Assembly (NCBI GenBank): GCA_022494885.1
Contig: JAGVSM010003436.1
Location: 62,001-126,000 of the forward strand
Reading direction: 5' to 3'
From: Micrasema longulum
Lineage: Eukaryota; Arthropoda; Insecta; Trichoptera; Brachycentridae
Length of the DNA: 64,000 nt
Under the pieces are notes generated by a model. It worked only from the letters and a program-made list of their open reading frames with translations, was not told the origin of the DNA and did not search any database. Shown here one piece after another: positions 11,731-23,483 of this stretch (within the stretch, counting starts at the first letter, position 1; every line of letters begins with the position of its first letter). The position numbers and the translations under genes are program-made.

Positions 11731-11992
11731 AGCCAGGAATGCATACCGTTTATCAAAAATAATAATTCACGTATTTCGCTTAGAATATTATATACATACT
11801 GATAATAAAAACACATGTTACATTTTACGGGTATCTCTGTAACACAGTTTTCTGAAAAATTGATATTTTTATACTTTCATATCACTCTTCATATTGGAAA
11901 AATATTGTTGTTCTATATCTTTTCCAATAAACAATAGTAAACAAATATTAATGAATTGTCTGAGAAATCTCAAAGTTTGTTCTTAAAACCTT

Positions 11993-12162
11993 GGCGGCCT
12001 CCCTAGTGTAATAGTTAAGACGTTTGACTCCCACACGATAGGTTCAGGGTTCGATTCCCGATGAGAACACAAAAATTTAAAATGTAATTTTTAGCCTAAC
12101 GCCTGAGTGTGTTGTGCTGTAATTGGGCCTCCTGGCCTCTTGTGTATAAAAATAAAATAAAA
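11993..12162 (+). repeat. SINE family C, near full length
   Basis: It begins GGCGGCCTCCCTAGTGTAAT (A-box region), has TTGACTCCCACACG and the B box GGTTCGATTCCCGATGAGAAC, then a short body with GTGTTGTGCTGTAATTGGGC and CTCCTGGCCTCTTG, and ends in an A-rich tail. This is the best family C copy; others lie at 1003, 23484 and 30206. Confidence 0.8.
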
Positions 12163-12659
12163 ATACTTATTTTTAAAAAAAGTTGTTAGTTTTGAGTAAG
12201 CTTTCTATAAATACTGTATTTTGATTTTTTAAATGTGTTTTCTTACTATATTGTATTGTATATAGTCATATGTTAAAATATTTTACATACTGTCCTAAAT
12301 GAGGTTTTAAAACTCCATGTTATAGTTACATAAATGTTTTATGTATTTTGAAAAAATAATTGCCCGTTATTTTCTGTGTTTAAATCTAAAATTTTTAATT
12401 CTGCAATAATCTACATGATCATCTTTATGATGCTCAAATAAAATTATTTGAAACGCTTGTTATTTATAAATATTATGGTTAACCATTTCAAAGTCGAATT
12501 AATTCTACTGGAAATTAAACAAACTAATAATTTTAAATGAATACGAAACTCAGATTTAAAAATTCATTAAAAAAAAACATAAAGGTTGGTGGCTTCTCAC
12601 TGTTGTAACTTGCAAATGCGATAACAAAAATGGCAGAAATTTGACAGACGTCTAATGGA

Positions 12660-12905
12660 GAATCTAGCTTTTTATGTTTGGTTCACATTAGTGCGTACCA
12701 ATGGCATCTTTTAGGATTATTCCAAACTTTTTTTATCCACCTCGTAGAAGGCTGTTGCGTCCGTTCTCGGACTTCAATGTTAGTATTGAAATCACTCTGT
12801 ATTGTTACTAAAATTCTCCTCGAGCATTTACTCTCAAAACAAGTTTGGTGTTTTGAGTTTTGGCAAGGTGCCAGGATTTGCATCCATATAGGAGTACTGG
12901 CATCA
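12660..12905 (-). pseudogene. LINE reverse-transcriptase-type C-terminal fragment
   Basis: The reverse complement encodes PVLLYGCKSWHLAKTQNTKL and then, after a frame change, CSRRILVTIQSDFN and RTQQPSTRWIKKVW. The order LLYGC..W, then RRIL, then a basic IK.R..W segment is typical of the region after the palm domain in arthropod LINE proteins. It is broken by frameshifts and lacks the catalytic part. The clade is not determined. Confidence 0.55.
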
Positions 12906-14109
12906 TACAGTTGTTACACTTTCATTTTGTTATTTATTTGTGAATTTAATTTCAATTGTTTTGTCACTACAAAATTAAAAATCATTTTATGCCTATGTTA
13001 AAACCACAAAGTACAAATTACACAATGGATTTGAACATGTTATAACAACTTTTTAAATAACTTCCTCACATGTCAACTGACCCCGCTTTCAGGACTTGTT
13101 TCCACATATCTCGGGGTTAATAAACACGGACAATGAAGAGGCAATTATTACAAATGAAAGGAATAAAATAACACAACTGGTATTTTTATTGAAAAGTTGT
13201 TATAAACGTATTTATCTATATGTATAAAAGGTAATGTTTGTATGTGTGTTTTCGATAGACCGAATAACTACTGGACCGATTTACGCGAGGTTTTCAGCAA
13301 AACGATATGGACATATGTAAAGCAGTTAAAATCTTCAATCTGTTAAGCAGAAAAAAAGTAAAGAGCAAAACTGATTGATTCATCGCTCACCAGTTCTGCA
13401 TTCGACGGGAATGCATAGACAAAAAAATGGAGGGATCTGGTTTTTTTGTAAATGAAAGAAGTTGGTTTTTTAATGTTTACTAACAACATTATCTTTTTAT
13501 GGATGGTGTTTTTTTTGGAAAAAGTGCGCCCCTGTGGGTAAAAGAGCAGAGTTTGACATTTGCTAAAAGAATTCTTTATTTTGAAATGAATTATATTATG
13601 TTTTGAGCTCAAAAATAAACAAGTTCTTAGGTGCCTCCTCAAATTCAGTATTTGAATATAAATTATTATTTGATTTGGAAATCAATCATCAACAAGAATT
13701 TAGGTTCCTACTTATCAATGAAAAGTAACACCATTTTTTTTCTTTTTATCCGAATAGTTTTTACACGCTTTCACGCACAATTTTTTTGGGTTTTAAATGA
13801 AATATCAAGCTTACGTCAAAACTGAATGGCGGTTGAAGAACGGCTAAATATGCGTTGGTTTTGACTGAGCGGTTGGGTATGATTGAGTGTCATATTTTTA
13901 GAGGGCTTAAGGTGCGTTTATGTATACTATTAGTTCAATAGTTTTATTCAAGAAAACCGAACCTGTTTCTTTGGTTACGTAAAAACATAACTAGGCAAAC
14001 TTTGTAATTATACTTTAAAATGTTTTATCTTGAGAGGAATCGTGGTCTGATTTTTCTTTATACAAGCGTATTCCTGTACTTTCACCCTGAATTATGGCAC
14101 TATGAATAT

Positions 14110-14560
14110 TTACTAGTGTTGTATGGAGCAGAGGGGTTGGACTCTCAATTACTCAACGATGAACAAAATTAAGGCCTTTGATCTTTGGTTGTGCAAAGGT
14201 TTGCTTTAAATCTCACAGACTGAGCTTGTCTTCAATAAAATAGTTATACGCATCGTGAACAAAAAAAGGGCGCTACTGGCCACTGTCAAAAAAAGAAAAA
14301 CCTCATATTTTGGTCACATATTCTGCAATAATGTGCCATTTCCCAACGTATTATGGAAGAAAAGATAGTGGGCAGGCGGGATATGGGCCGAAAAAAGCAT
14401 CACGGCTCTGAAATCTTTGACAGTGGTTCAGTATGCCGAATACAACAGCGCTAATAAGACTGGCTCAGGATCGTGATGAATTAAAAATAATGGTCACCTA
14501 CTTATCTTGTAGGAGTGGCAAAAGAAGGAAATTTTTTAGTAATTTGATATATTTAAACAA
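14110..14560 (+). pseudogene. LINE C-terminal fragment
   Basis: A frame around 14250-14330 reads KRALLATVKKRKTSYFGHIF, a pattern (LL.TVK.RK..YFGH) found in the C-terminal region of many animal LINE proteins. Further on there is an AQDRDE-like piece near 14464 and MVTYLS near 14490. Many stops and frameshifts are present. It is a dead copy on the same strand as the furin-like exon. Confidence 0.6.
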
Positions 14561-15099
14561 AATAATCGGTTGTGTCTTAAGGAGTTAAAAAATGACTTTT
14601 TAAAAATTTTGTATGTATTCATTAGATTTTAGCCAATTTGTTTACAAAGGCAAAAATAAAGCATAAATAATAGGTAATACGAGAAATTGAGGGATGGATG
14701 ACGTATTCGTGCAACGTTTTCTTGTTACGTGCACAACTGCACAATCCTGTAATGACGTCATTCTTCATATGTCTAACATCCCTAAATAACAAAAACATGC
14801 GAATTTTTTCTCACCATTACAGAGGGGAAAGAAAGGTTTTCTTTTCTCAGAAATCTGGAAAATAAATGACGCACAGCTTTTACACGTTTTCTTGTTTCCG
14901 TCGAATATTCCTCACTTAGAAAAATACTTGAGTTTCCTAATTTATTAAATTAGCTGTGCTCTAGTTTTTTTTTTTTTTAAACGAGTTTTCATCGAATTTT
15001 AATATATTTCGTTTTGAGAATCGTTATGCTAAAATAAAGGTTTTGACTTTAATCAGAGTTTATGTCAGGGGGTTTCAATCTAGCAATGATTTTACATTT

Positions 15100-15375
15100 T
15101 TTATGTTTTCTTCAGCTTTCTTGTCTGCAAAATCCCAGGAATTGTCTTGAATAACGGTATCATCCACAAAAAAAAATATTTCTTCACCGTTAAATTAAAT
15201 CACTTATAGGTACATCATTGATGTATAAATTGAAAAGAGTTGGCCCTAGTACACTGCCTTGTGGGACACTAAAATAATTTGGAAGATTGTGATTGCACTA
15301 TCAACATTAACTTGCTGGGATCGGTTGCTCACGTAACTTTAAATCCACGTCATTCCGTTCCTGCAGTATTGAGCT
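15100..15375 (-). pseudogene. LINE reverse transcriptase palm fragment
   Basis: The minus strand encodes SNRSQQVNVDSAI, then VPQGSVLGPTLFNLYIND and, after about 15 codons, FFVDDTVIQD. PQGSVLGP...LYIND is the hallmark reverse transcriptase block, and F-V-D-D fills the place of the catalytic (F/Y)xDD box. Small indels break the frame. The clade is uncertain; Jockey- or CR1-like elements are possible. Confidence 0.75.
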
Positions 15376-15422
15376 TAAATGGAATGCTTTAGTGGGAAAC
15401 CATCTTCAAAAACAAATAAATC

Positions 15423-15497
15423 TAGTCACCTTTCCCGGGAACTAAACCTGGGTTCCCAAGCATGGTATGCTATCCGCTACACGACAGGGCGGAGAAC
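15423..15497 (-). repeat. tRNA-like SINE head fragment
   Basis: On the minus strand it reads GCCCTGTCGTGTAGCGGATA (A-box-like), CATACCATGCTTGGG, then CCCAGGTTTAGTTCCCGGG (B-box-like). The acceptor ends do not pair well, so it is a SINE head or decayed tRNA pseudogene rather than a tRNA gene. Confidence 0.5.
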
Positions 15498-16120
15498 AGC
15501 TATCAAATAAAAAACGCTCGTCCAAGATTCTGGTTTACTTGCATCCATAGAACTGTATTTCTCATCTGCCCGGGCACAGACAAAATCATTACACTACGAG
15601 AATAACTAATCTAAGAGTAGCCATATCCAGTCGAAAAACTCGCCCAGGCTGCAAACAGATGTAATGAATTTGATTGAATGGAGGGTGTATTTTGTATACC
15701 CTTATATTGACTATCTTACATATTTTTTATAGGTTTTTTTCCATGCTTCAGCCATATTTATTAATAATTATTATTTATTGATCTTCTAGACAAGGGTTTC
15801 CATTTTTCTTTCAATGTTTCCTCTCTCTTGCCTCCTGAGTGCTCTTTTAATTTTTGAGCCCCATCCAAGAGAAATGCTTTGTTTTAATAATTGAAAGCAA
15901 TTGTACGCTTCAAGGAACTACAATGCCTAAGTTTCTTCTGTTCCTTCTCTCTTGAGTTTCATTTGTCTCTTCTACCATTTAAGGCGCCACAAATCTGCAT
16001 TCTTATGTTCATGTCGAGATGAAGAAATCCAGTTTTAAAATTATTATGAATCTATTTATTTTTTTATCTACACTGCAACTTCAATATTCTCTCTTCAGAA
16101 AGTTCAATTTCATTAATCTT

Positions 16121-16200
16121 CATAATCATATCCCTGTCCGCAACCAATGACGCATAGGGCACTGCACTGGTTCACTTAATGAAGCGTATAAAGATCATCT
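16121..16200 (-). repeat. SINE family A, 3' tail only
   Basis: The minus strand matches the family A end: GAACCAGTGCAGTGCCCTAT, GTCATTGGTTGCGGACAGGG, then ATATGATTATG. The head and most of the body are absent. It adjoins a family B tail at 16208. Confidence 0.65.
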
Positions 16201-16207
16201 TTTCTTA

Positions 16208-16275
16208 TTATTATGGATAACTTATATAGCGCCGTTTTTGTAAAATAATACCTCGAAGGCGCTTTAAATATTGAC
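16208..16275 (-). repeat. SINE family B, 3' tail only
   Basis: ATAACTTATATAGCGCCGTT, then AATACCTCGAAGGCGCTTT, matches ATAACTTAAATAGCGCAATT ... AATACCTCAAAGCGCTTT at 40924-40975, which is the 3' end of the longest family B copy. Confidence 0.6.
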
Positions 16276-17179
16276 AATAAGTAAATAAATTTAATTGAAC
16301 CTTTTAAATTTGTAATTTAATTAAAACAAATTATTTTGTTATCATATGCTGTTGTATAAAGGTAAAGTGGCTAGTCTTAGGAGTCAGCCAGTCCTAGGAC
16401 ATTTGAATCTGTAGTCTGGTCACCACATTACATAACTCACATTGATTTATAAATTTTATATTTAAAAAAAAAATAGAGGTTCAAAACAAAGTTGTTTTAT
16501 TTATTTTATCGCATTAATTTAATTATATCGGTGTATTTTTTTTACAACCTTACATTTAAATGTAACCTGGGCAGAACCCTTCAGTCTTATGATCAGCGCC
16601 TAGAACATGTTGATCTAGATAAGTTGGAATTTAGGAGACGGATTTCAGACTTGATATTTATTTATTTATACTTTTACAATGTTTGTATTCTTTTTTTCAT
16701 ACAGAATAATGTTCCCTCACTGGGGTGTCCCATGCCGAGGGAAACATGTTACAATAAATGAAACATGCCCTTAATTAGTTTTATAACAATATCTATAAAA
16801 ATCTTAATCTATATTTGCCCAGCTGTATGAAATAGTACTTATGATTTTCTTGTTGTTTTACTGTAGAATGTTTTATTATTTAAACTTTCTACTAAATATG
16901 TTGAATAATTTTTAGGTTAATGTTTTAAATATAAATCTTATAAAACTTTGAGGTTAAATTTTTTTAAATAAATCTTGGATATAAGTAAATTTATGTTATT
17001 TAAAAAATATTAATATATTAAGCCAAATATGTTAGTTTAATAAATGTTTGTAAAAATAAGATTTGCCGTTTATGTTAATAAAATAAATAAAAAAAATAAG
17101 ATAAATTAAATAATTAAAATAAATTAAATATTTAAAAAAAAAAAAAAATACACATATTTTTATTAAGATGAGAATGTAC

Positions 17180-17255
17180 ATTGATTATCAGGCGATTATT
17201 TTCTTAACCACAGGTTACCACACAGTGAGTTGAGGGAATTTTTTCCCACCGTATT
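17180..17255 (+). repeat. Small dispersed repeat, pair with 3728-3825
   Basis: TTATCAGGCGATTATTTTCT, AGGTTACCACAC and GAGTTGAGGGAATTTTTTCC match the reverse complement of 3728-3825 in order. Its nature is unknown. Confidence 0.4.
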
Positions 17256-17671
17256 TAAAAGGTTAATCCGCCTGGGCAGAGATAATATTTCATCAAATTG
17301 CTTTGTATGTATTTCAATAATTTTATTAATCTTTTGAGAGTTCTAAATATGTTGGAATTTATCGCGAGTGATTACATGGAAACAGTTTTCAATAACTCGT
17401 TAAGCTTATTGGATTCCAGTACATAGAAACTAACGTCGAATTGGGGTAATCCCCCGATAAATCGCATCCAGAGGTATGTAAATGGGATGTGTAAAAACCG
17501 CTTAAATCGAGGATTTTTCTATTAATCCTGTTTTTGTCGCCTACAAAGCCCCGTGCTAATTGTCGAGAGAATGAATTCTCTTTAGCAATTATTATCGATG
17601 AACATTTTTAATCCCTACGCTGCGCTGTATCAAATCGACAATGAAAAAAATACTAAGCATGGTGTCGGTTA

Positions 17672-17965
17672 TGAAGGGTGGTCCAACCATAACGCACGAT
17701 ATTAATTGTAAATAAAACAAAAAAAAATTCAAAGAATTTACTTAATTTTTAAAAAATATGTTTGAAAAATCTATGACAATTATGTGTGAAACAAAATATC
17801 GGCCAAATGCTCGCCACGGCTTTGGTGGCATACCTCTATACGATGGTCCATATTTTCAATGACGCTGAAGCATAATTGAGTTCAATGTTATTGATGTGCC
17901 GAATTGTCTCATCTTTTAGCTCTTGAGCTGTTCTTGGCTTATTGACGAACACTTGTTTTTGATTG
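17672..17965 (-). pseudogene. Inverted copy of the transposase C-terminus
   Basis: Read on the minus strand it encodes VFVNKPRTAQELKDETIRHI, then a short shifted stretch, then SRGEHLADILFHT and a stop, followed by the same terminal non-coding sequence as the right end. The forward transposase ends with the equivalent VYVNKPKRIQKLQDEVIQHI ... SRGEHLADILFHT. The left end therefore duplicates the last roughly 80 codons in reverse orientation. Confidence 0.75.
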
Positions 17966-18392
17966 TTAAAAAGCCGATGCATCCACAAATAGTGACTGTT
18001 TGGTGCGTTTTATGGACTAGTGGTGACATCGAGCCGTACTTCTTGGAAAATGAGGTCAGTCATAAAGAATGGTGTTTGGTATCGAGAGATGATAATGGGC
18101 TTTTTGTGGCTAGAAATTGAGGGTATGGAGCTAAAAAATATGTGGTTCCAACAAGACGGTGCCACTTGCCACACAGCCAACAAAACAATGGCTTTTTTGC
18201 GAGAGAAATTCAATGGCTGTGTTATCTCACGTCGTGGTGATGTCAATTGGCCGCCACGATCATGTGATTTGACACCGTTGAACTTCATTGTTTGGAAATA
18301 TTTAGAAGAAAAGGTGTACGTCAATAAGCCAAAACGAATTCAAAAGCTACAGGATGAGGTAATTCAGCACATTAACGACATTGAACCTCAAT
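17966..18392 (+). pseudogene. Mariner-like transposase catalytic-domain fragment
   Basis: Transposases of this family cut and paste the element using a D,D,D triad. The fragment starts inside the domain with MHPQIVTVWCVLW, shifts frame near 18055-18075, and continues with WFQQDGATCHTANK and VNWPPRSCDLTPLNF. The second and third catalytic Asp residues are present (QQD and SCD), with 36 residues between them against 34 in classic mariners. The HTH domain and first Asp are missing. It ends with HINDIEPQL, where a 429 bp element interrupts the gene. Confidence 0.85.
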
Positions 18393-18821
18393 TGAACGTA
18401 GTTAAGCAGAAAGCAGCCAGTCCACAATGTTGAAAAAATGAGATATTGATGTTATCGGGCGCAGTAAGGTCAATTCTATGTTTTGCTAAAAACAGCCAGA
18501 CCGCTTTCATACAAAAAGTTGTTTTAATCACCTACTGAAAATGGTATCAATCACAAAAACGGTATTTCTCAATTTGCAGAAAACACCCACAGCACTAGAA
18601 AATCTTAAAGAATTTAAAAATTATTAAAAATGGTCAAATACATAATTAAATTATTGTTTGTAAAGTAAAGAAAAAACTAATATATTCCTTGTTTATCATT
18701 TTGTTAAAGTCAAAAACATTCCAACTGTTGTGGAGATTTCTTTATTCACTCTTTTCACAAAGGTGCTATTATCTCAGTTTCACTTTTCTATCTCTGGCTG
18801 CTTTCTGCATAACTATGTTCA
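18393..18821 (+). mobile_element. Inverted-repeat element (family F) inside the transposase gene
   Basis: The ends are TTGAACGTAGTTAAGCAGAA AGCAGCCAG and the reverse complement of CTGGCTGC TTTCTGCATAACTATGTTCA, about 29 bp with few mismatches. Removing it restores the transposase reading across DIEPQ-L-CLSVIENM. A second copy (35539-35962) lies alone elsewhere, proving this is an independent element. It has no recognised protein; both copies share non-terminal sequence such as AACAGCCAGACCGCTTTCA. Confidence 0.75.
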
Positions 18822-18918
18822 TTTATGCCTCAGCGTCATTGAAAATATGGACCATCGAATAAAGGTTAGCCGCAAAAGCCGTGGCGAGCATTTGGCCGAT
18901 ATTTTGTTTCACACATAA
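18822..18918 (+). pseudogene. Transposase C-terminal segment after the insertion
   Basis: The frame reads CLSVIENMDHRIKVSRKSRG and then EHLADILFHT, stop. It continues the transposase broken at 18392 and overlaps the right inverted end of the element. It is preceded in frame by sequence of the inserted element, which is not part of the protein. Confidence 0.7.
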
Positions 18919-20199
18919 TTGTCATAGATTTTTCAATCATTTTTTTAAAAATTAAGTAAATTCTCTGAAAACTTTTTGTTTTATTTACAATTAACATCGT
19001 GCGTTATGGTTGGACCACCCTTCGTAATAGACACCATGCTTATAAATTTTACGAAAACATGTTCGAAGTTTTTCTGTTTGAAATTCTAATATTTTATAAT
19101 ACATCATTCTGATTTTTCTTATTTTTCGGTTTTACAAAAGTTCACGGTGCTGCGTCGGTTATTTGATAAATTTGTTTTCAAAGCGCTTAACCGTTAAACC
19201 TTTTCCGTTTGGCACTGAAATCGGATTAGATCCAGTTTTGTTCAAACAAATGGAAGTGCAAAGAGGATTTATGCATTTTTGCATTACGTTTGAATAATAA
19301 ACACATTGCACACACAGCTGAGAACCGTTTAATTATTGTATTTTGTATTATCCATATAATCTCGTTTATAAAACATGCATTTTATTTCGTCGCCTCAGTA
19401 CGTTTTTATTTAACTGACCAAAACACAAATCTGCAGAAATAAAGCTTTCAAGTTGTTTTCACGAAATAGGCATAAACAATGACCACAATTTTTATGTTAA
19501 AATTCCTTTAAAAAACCCCTTTTACAATTTAAATACATTTTTTTTTCTTTTGTATTTTATGAATAAAGGCTTTTTCGAACTTTTGTACACGTAACTCAAT
19601 TTCGTTTAAAGTTATATGTTTAACAAAAACGAACCAAAGTGACGATTTTTAGTGTTTTAAATTATGAATTTAGTGATAAGATGTTTGAAAAAATCTTTGT
19701 CATTATTTATGACAGGAGAACACTTTGATTCATTTAGTTTATTAGAACAATAACTGATTTCATCAGTCTCGTGACATCGTCCGACTGGTATGATTTTTAA
19801 GATATTTTCACTTTATTATTTATAATAAATAGTTTTATAGGCTGTAAAGTTTTATTATTTGTTTGTAAGGATGAGAGTATTATTAAAAAAATTGTAGGAG
19901 ATTGGTTTTTATGGTTTTTCTCCAGTAAAGCAATGTCATGAGAGATATGAAAATTGCTCTTTATCTATTAAACTTGACATAATATTAAAGACCAACAACC
20001 ACAGTGAATATTAAATTAAATGAGCGGTAATGTAAATATTTTTGTAGTAGATATTAAGTATTTGTTTTCACAGTTTTTCTCCGGTATAGCGATGTCGTAA
20101 GATATATAGAAATTGCTATTTACCTACCAAATATTATAAAAATTTTAAACCCACAACCCTAGTATATATTCAATTAAATGAATAGCTTTAAATATCAAC

Positions 20200-20475
20200 A
20201 ATATTTTGAGTTTGTCCAAATTTTTGTAGACAAGGACTGGATTCAACTCCCCGGGGCGCTGTTAACATGAACACATTACAACAGAGATGAAGAACATTTA
20301 AGTGAAGGTAATATAGAAGTCTAGGCTGACTGGCTATGGCTGGCTTAAGTGGCCACTTTACACACTGTATAACATTCACCATTCTGCCCATATTCGAACA
20401 TCTATATTCCTTCAATTCTTTCATCTGTCGATGTTTGTAAAGTTAAAGAGCTGAAACCTTTATTTATGCGGGTGA
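20200..20475 (+). repeat. Dispersed repeat family D, long copy
   Basis: It has AACAATATTTTGAGTTTGTC, TTTGTAGACAAGGACTGGAT, CAACTCCCCGGGGCG, GTCTAGGCTGACTGGC, GGCCACTTTACACACTGT, ATTCTGCCCATATTCGAACA, TTCTTTCATCTGT, AAAGAGCTGAAACC and GAGATTCATCT. This is the clearest copy of the family and forms the left half of the palindrome 20263-20644. Confidence 0.75.
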
Positions 20476-20644
20476 GATTCATCTAAGATAAAATAATTTA
20501 AGGAATATGGATGTTCGAATATGGGCAGAATGGTGAATGTTACACAGTGTGTAAAGTGGCCACTTAAACCAGCCATAGTCAGCCAGCCTAGACTTCTATA
20601 TTACCTTCACTTAAATGTTCTTCATCTCTGTTGTAATGTGTTAA
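20263..20644. repeat. Large imperfect palindrome made of two family D copies
   Basis: The left arm (20263-20412) and right arm (20500-20644) are nearly perfect reverse complements over about 145 bases, with roughly 87 bases between. Both arms share a variant, 'ggctgactggctatggc'-type, where other family copies read 'catttacagggctaatgacc', so the arms are closer to each other than to other copies. A transcript would form a long hairpin. Confidence 0.85.
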
Positions 20645-21089
20645 TTTAAATATCAAAATGTTTTCTTTTACGTACTTAAAATGAACTTCAAAAAAAATTC
20701 ACCAAACGTTTCGCATGATCTTATGTTTTTTTTAAATAGATGTTGTATTATTGCTACTTAATTTCGGTTTATTTGAAGAACGTGTCACAACATTTTTAAA
20801 TTATATTCAATGAGTTTTTGGGAAAAACCCTTTCGGAAATTGCTACTCCTTGGGGTGGTTTTATGAATACCCGTAGGTTAGCTCAATATAATTTATAGAC
20901 AATATTTGGTATACCCGTAAATTTAAGCGTTTTGCAAACGTTTGTTGAGTTACCAGTCGGTTAAATGGTAACTACCCGATATTGGTTAGTTAAATGCATT
21001 ACGATTCGTTTCCTTCAGCGCCGCACCGCTGCTCTGCCGTACACACTGGCTAATGTTTTGACGCATTGTGAATAGAGCACATTTTAAAA

Positions 21090-21180
21090 CAAGCTGAGCC
21101 ATGTGAGATGGAGACTTTCCTTACCAGAAGATGTTTCGTATTCACTTTCTATTTGACTAGTTTTACGTATACTTATTTAG
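21090..21180 (+). repeat. Unclassified repeat, pair with 42405-42490
   Basis: TGAGATGGAGACTTTCCTTA, then CGTATTCACTTTCTA, then GACTAGTTT, resembles TTAGATGGAGATTATTCTAA, CGTATTCATTTTCTAA and CATTAGTTT near 42420-42480 in the same order. It is non-coding and unclassified. Confidence 0.4.
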
Positions 21181-22429
21181 GCAATACATTAATAAAATGA
21201 ATTAATTGATTAATCGTTTTTTTATCATTTCTTTCGTTCGTCACATAATTCATTTGCGATTTGTTAAATTGTCTTGTAAATTAATTACGATTCTAATATC
21301 GATTTTATTCCGCTTTATATTATAAAAATATATCATACGAAGTTCAGGTATGCAAACATACCTTTCTTCATTGACCCACCAAGTAACGTTACATTATTTT
21401 GATTCTCTGAATAAATATTGAAATTTGAAGCATTAAAAAAATATATATATTAATTCAGATTACAATTTATATTTCCATCAAAATCCTTACCGTTGACCGT
21501 CAGTTAACAAAATTGGTTAAAAAACTGCCTTTAATTAGTTTCCCATAAATGATTTCCACATAAAATTATTTAAGTTATCCATTTTGTTTATTATCCGAAA
21601 TTATTTGAATTTTATAACATATTTTTGAAAAGTATACAACACACATAAACAGGCTTAAACATCTACATCTATAATAAATAGGGGATGGGTAAGAAAGGTT
21701 TTCCTTTAGGACTTCAAAATTTCAGAGGACTTTTTATTTTTATATTCTTAACCGGGGCTAATTCTTTGGACTGAACAAGAAAATAGAGTTTAAAGAGAAC
21801 GACGAAAAAAGTTAGACATCTTGTTGAATGGGAATTTTTATTTGAACTTTTTTACTCGTCTTTTTGGCGTTTTCTCGTGAGCGATTTGACCAGGTTGTCT
21901 CTAGGGAGGAATCAACTCACAAACGAGGGTTGTTTTGTGAAATATATTTAATTTAACCGGTGTCGTTTGTTTAAAATTAAATTATTTTCTCCCGTCCCGT
22001 GTCCCGTATTTTGTCAAAGCGATGATAATATTATTATGACCTTTTCATTTTCATTAGCTTTTTCTTTTTAATATTTTTTTTTACCTGAAATAACATGTAG
22101 TCAAAAAGCGATTTATCATAATCTTACTTTATTCCAACATAAAGGATAAACATTTTTGAGGAGGCAATGTGGCTTATGACTAATTGGTCTGTTTGAGAGG
22201 CCACTTTATCAACTCTACTCTATCTGTTGACCTTTGTCGATTTGCCTTGGTTCTATCGTCTACTAACAAACAAATAAACTTACCTACCCTATCACTGTAA
22301 AAAATGGCTCTGGCTGAATTATTACATAAATCTCGCCCACACTATTTTATAAAAGTTTCGGTTACTTAAATTTAAAAAAGATATTATCAGTTAAAATTGA
22401 GAATCTCTCTGAGAAAGAAAAAAAGCGTT

Positions 22430-22505
22430 AAGCCATATGATGGGCTTATGACCTGTCATTGGCTGGTTTAAGTGATCACTTAACATGCTGTATCATATTT
22501 AATAT
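22430..22505 (+). repeat. Dispersed repeat family D, short fragment
   Basis: GGGCTTATGACCTGTCATTG, GCTGGTTTAAGTGATCACTT and ATGCTGTATCATATTTAATATTC match the middle of family D. A weaker fragment (GCTTATGACTAATTGGTC ... GGCCACTTTATCAACTCT) lies at 22168-22215. Confidence 0.5.
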
Positions 22506-22839
22506 TCCACCCACCAATATTTATTTTTTTAACTTATTTTTTTTAAATGAACACCTCACTAGGCACAACTCATGTCGAAGTATTACGTAAAATGTAATAT
22601 ATTCATTAAATAATTTTAAAATATGATATGTAATCCGTCAAATCGTAATATCCGACCCTCAATTTAATGGCAAACGGACACTTAGCCAAAATGTTGAAAG
22701 TAAAATTTAATGAAAGGGTGAATTGTCGCTTAGTCTCTTTAATTTAAATACAACAATAATAATTGTTTCCTTTATTTATTTATTTTGTTATCTAAAATTA
22801 TGTTGGGTTTAGTTTAATAATAAACAAAATATTTTATTC

Positions 22840-22960
22840 AACTAACCTTAGGCTTTTGGTTCGGCCTTTTTCAAAGGGCTAGCTAGTTCAACGCGTTGAA
22901 CATTAAGCTACCTTAATGCATTCAACGAACAGCCTAGTCATTCGTTTGAATGCCGCCATT
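22840..22960 (+). repeat. Sequence related to 27230-27300
   Basis: ACCTTAGGCTTTTGGTTCGG, CCTTTTTCAAAGGGCTAG and AGTTCAACGCGTTGA parallel AACCCGGCGGCTTCTGGTTC, GCCGTTTTCAATGGACTAG and CCAGTCAACACGC near 27240-27300. This suggests two members of one element family, with the other inside 27125-27420. The boundaries of this copy are not visible. Confidence 0.35.
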
Positions 22961-23483
22961 TCATGAACAGCCCAGCCGTCCAATCAAGTGTCTGATTAAA
23001 CAGTTTGGCGATGACATATACATTGTACAGGTGTTATTTTTAAATACTAGTTAAATAAAATAAATTGATAATCTATTAACATCATTTGACTTTGTATGAC
23101 TCCTAAATGTAACGCAATTAGTAAAATTATTTTATGTAAACAAACGAATATTTTTGTATAAACGAACTTATACAAGTATTTGCACCCAACTGTGAAACAG
23201 ACGTCAAGTCGCGCCCGCGGGTTTGACTCTCGCCAGTTGCAAATAAAATAAACCGAGGTTTATATTTTTTCGTTTGTTCTGGGTGTTGAAGTATACTTTT
23301 CATAACTTCCTTTCATATATTTCCTTTTTCTACAATTTTTTTCTTACCCTACTAGCAAGTCACTTAAATGGTGGCTTAGCTGGTTATATGTATCAAAATA
23401 AAACAATGCAATATTGAGTTTTATCCAACATACATGTATTTTTTTTTTGCACCACACATACATTTATATATTCGTGCTTTTTT

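Larger units (their letters stand above)
17654..19042 (+). mobile_element. Rearranged mariner-like DNA transposon with long inverted ends
   Basis: Both ends carry GAAGGGTGGTCCAACCATAA (direct at 17673, inverted at 19023), and the inverted match runs on for over 200 bases. TA occurs just outside TGAAGGG on the left (17670) and CCCTTCG on the right (19025), as expected of Tc1/mariner insertion, although a weaker match (TAAGCATGGTGTC) extends beyond. The interior encodes transposase pieces. The left end is an inverted copy of the 3' end, including transposase codons, so this is a snap-back derivative and not an intact element. Confidence 0.85.

Noticed and set aside
13230..13330. Motif like 'ataactactggaccgattt', often seen in dispersed insect repeats
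   Set aside because: Only one copy in the window, with no ends or coding part to classify it.
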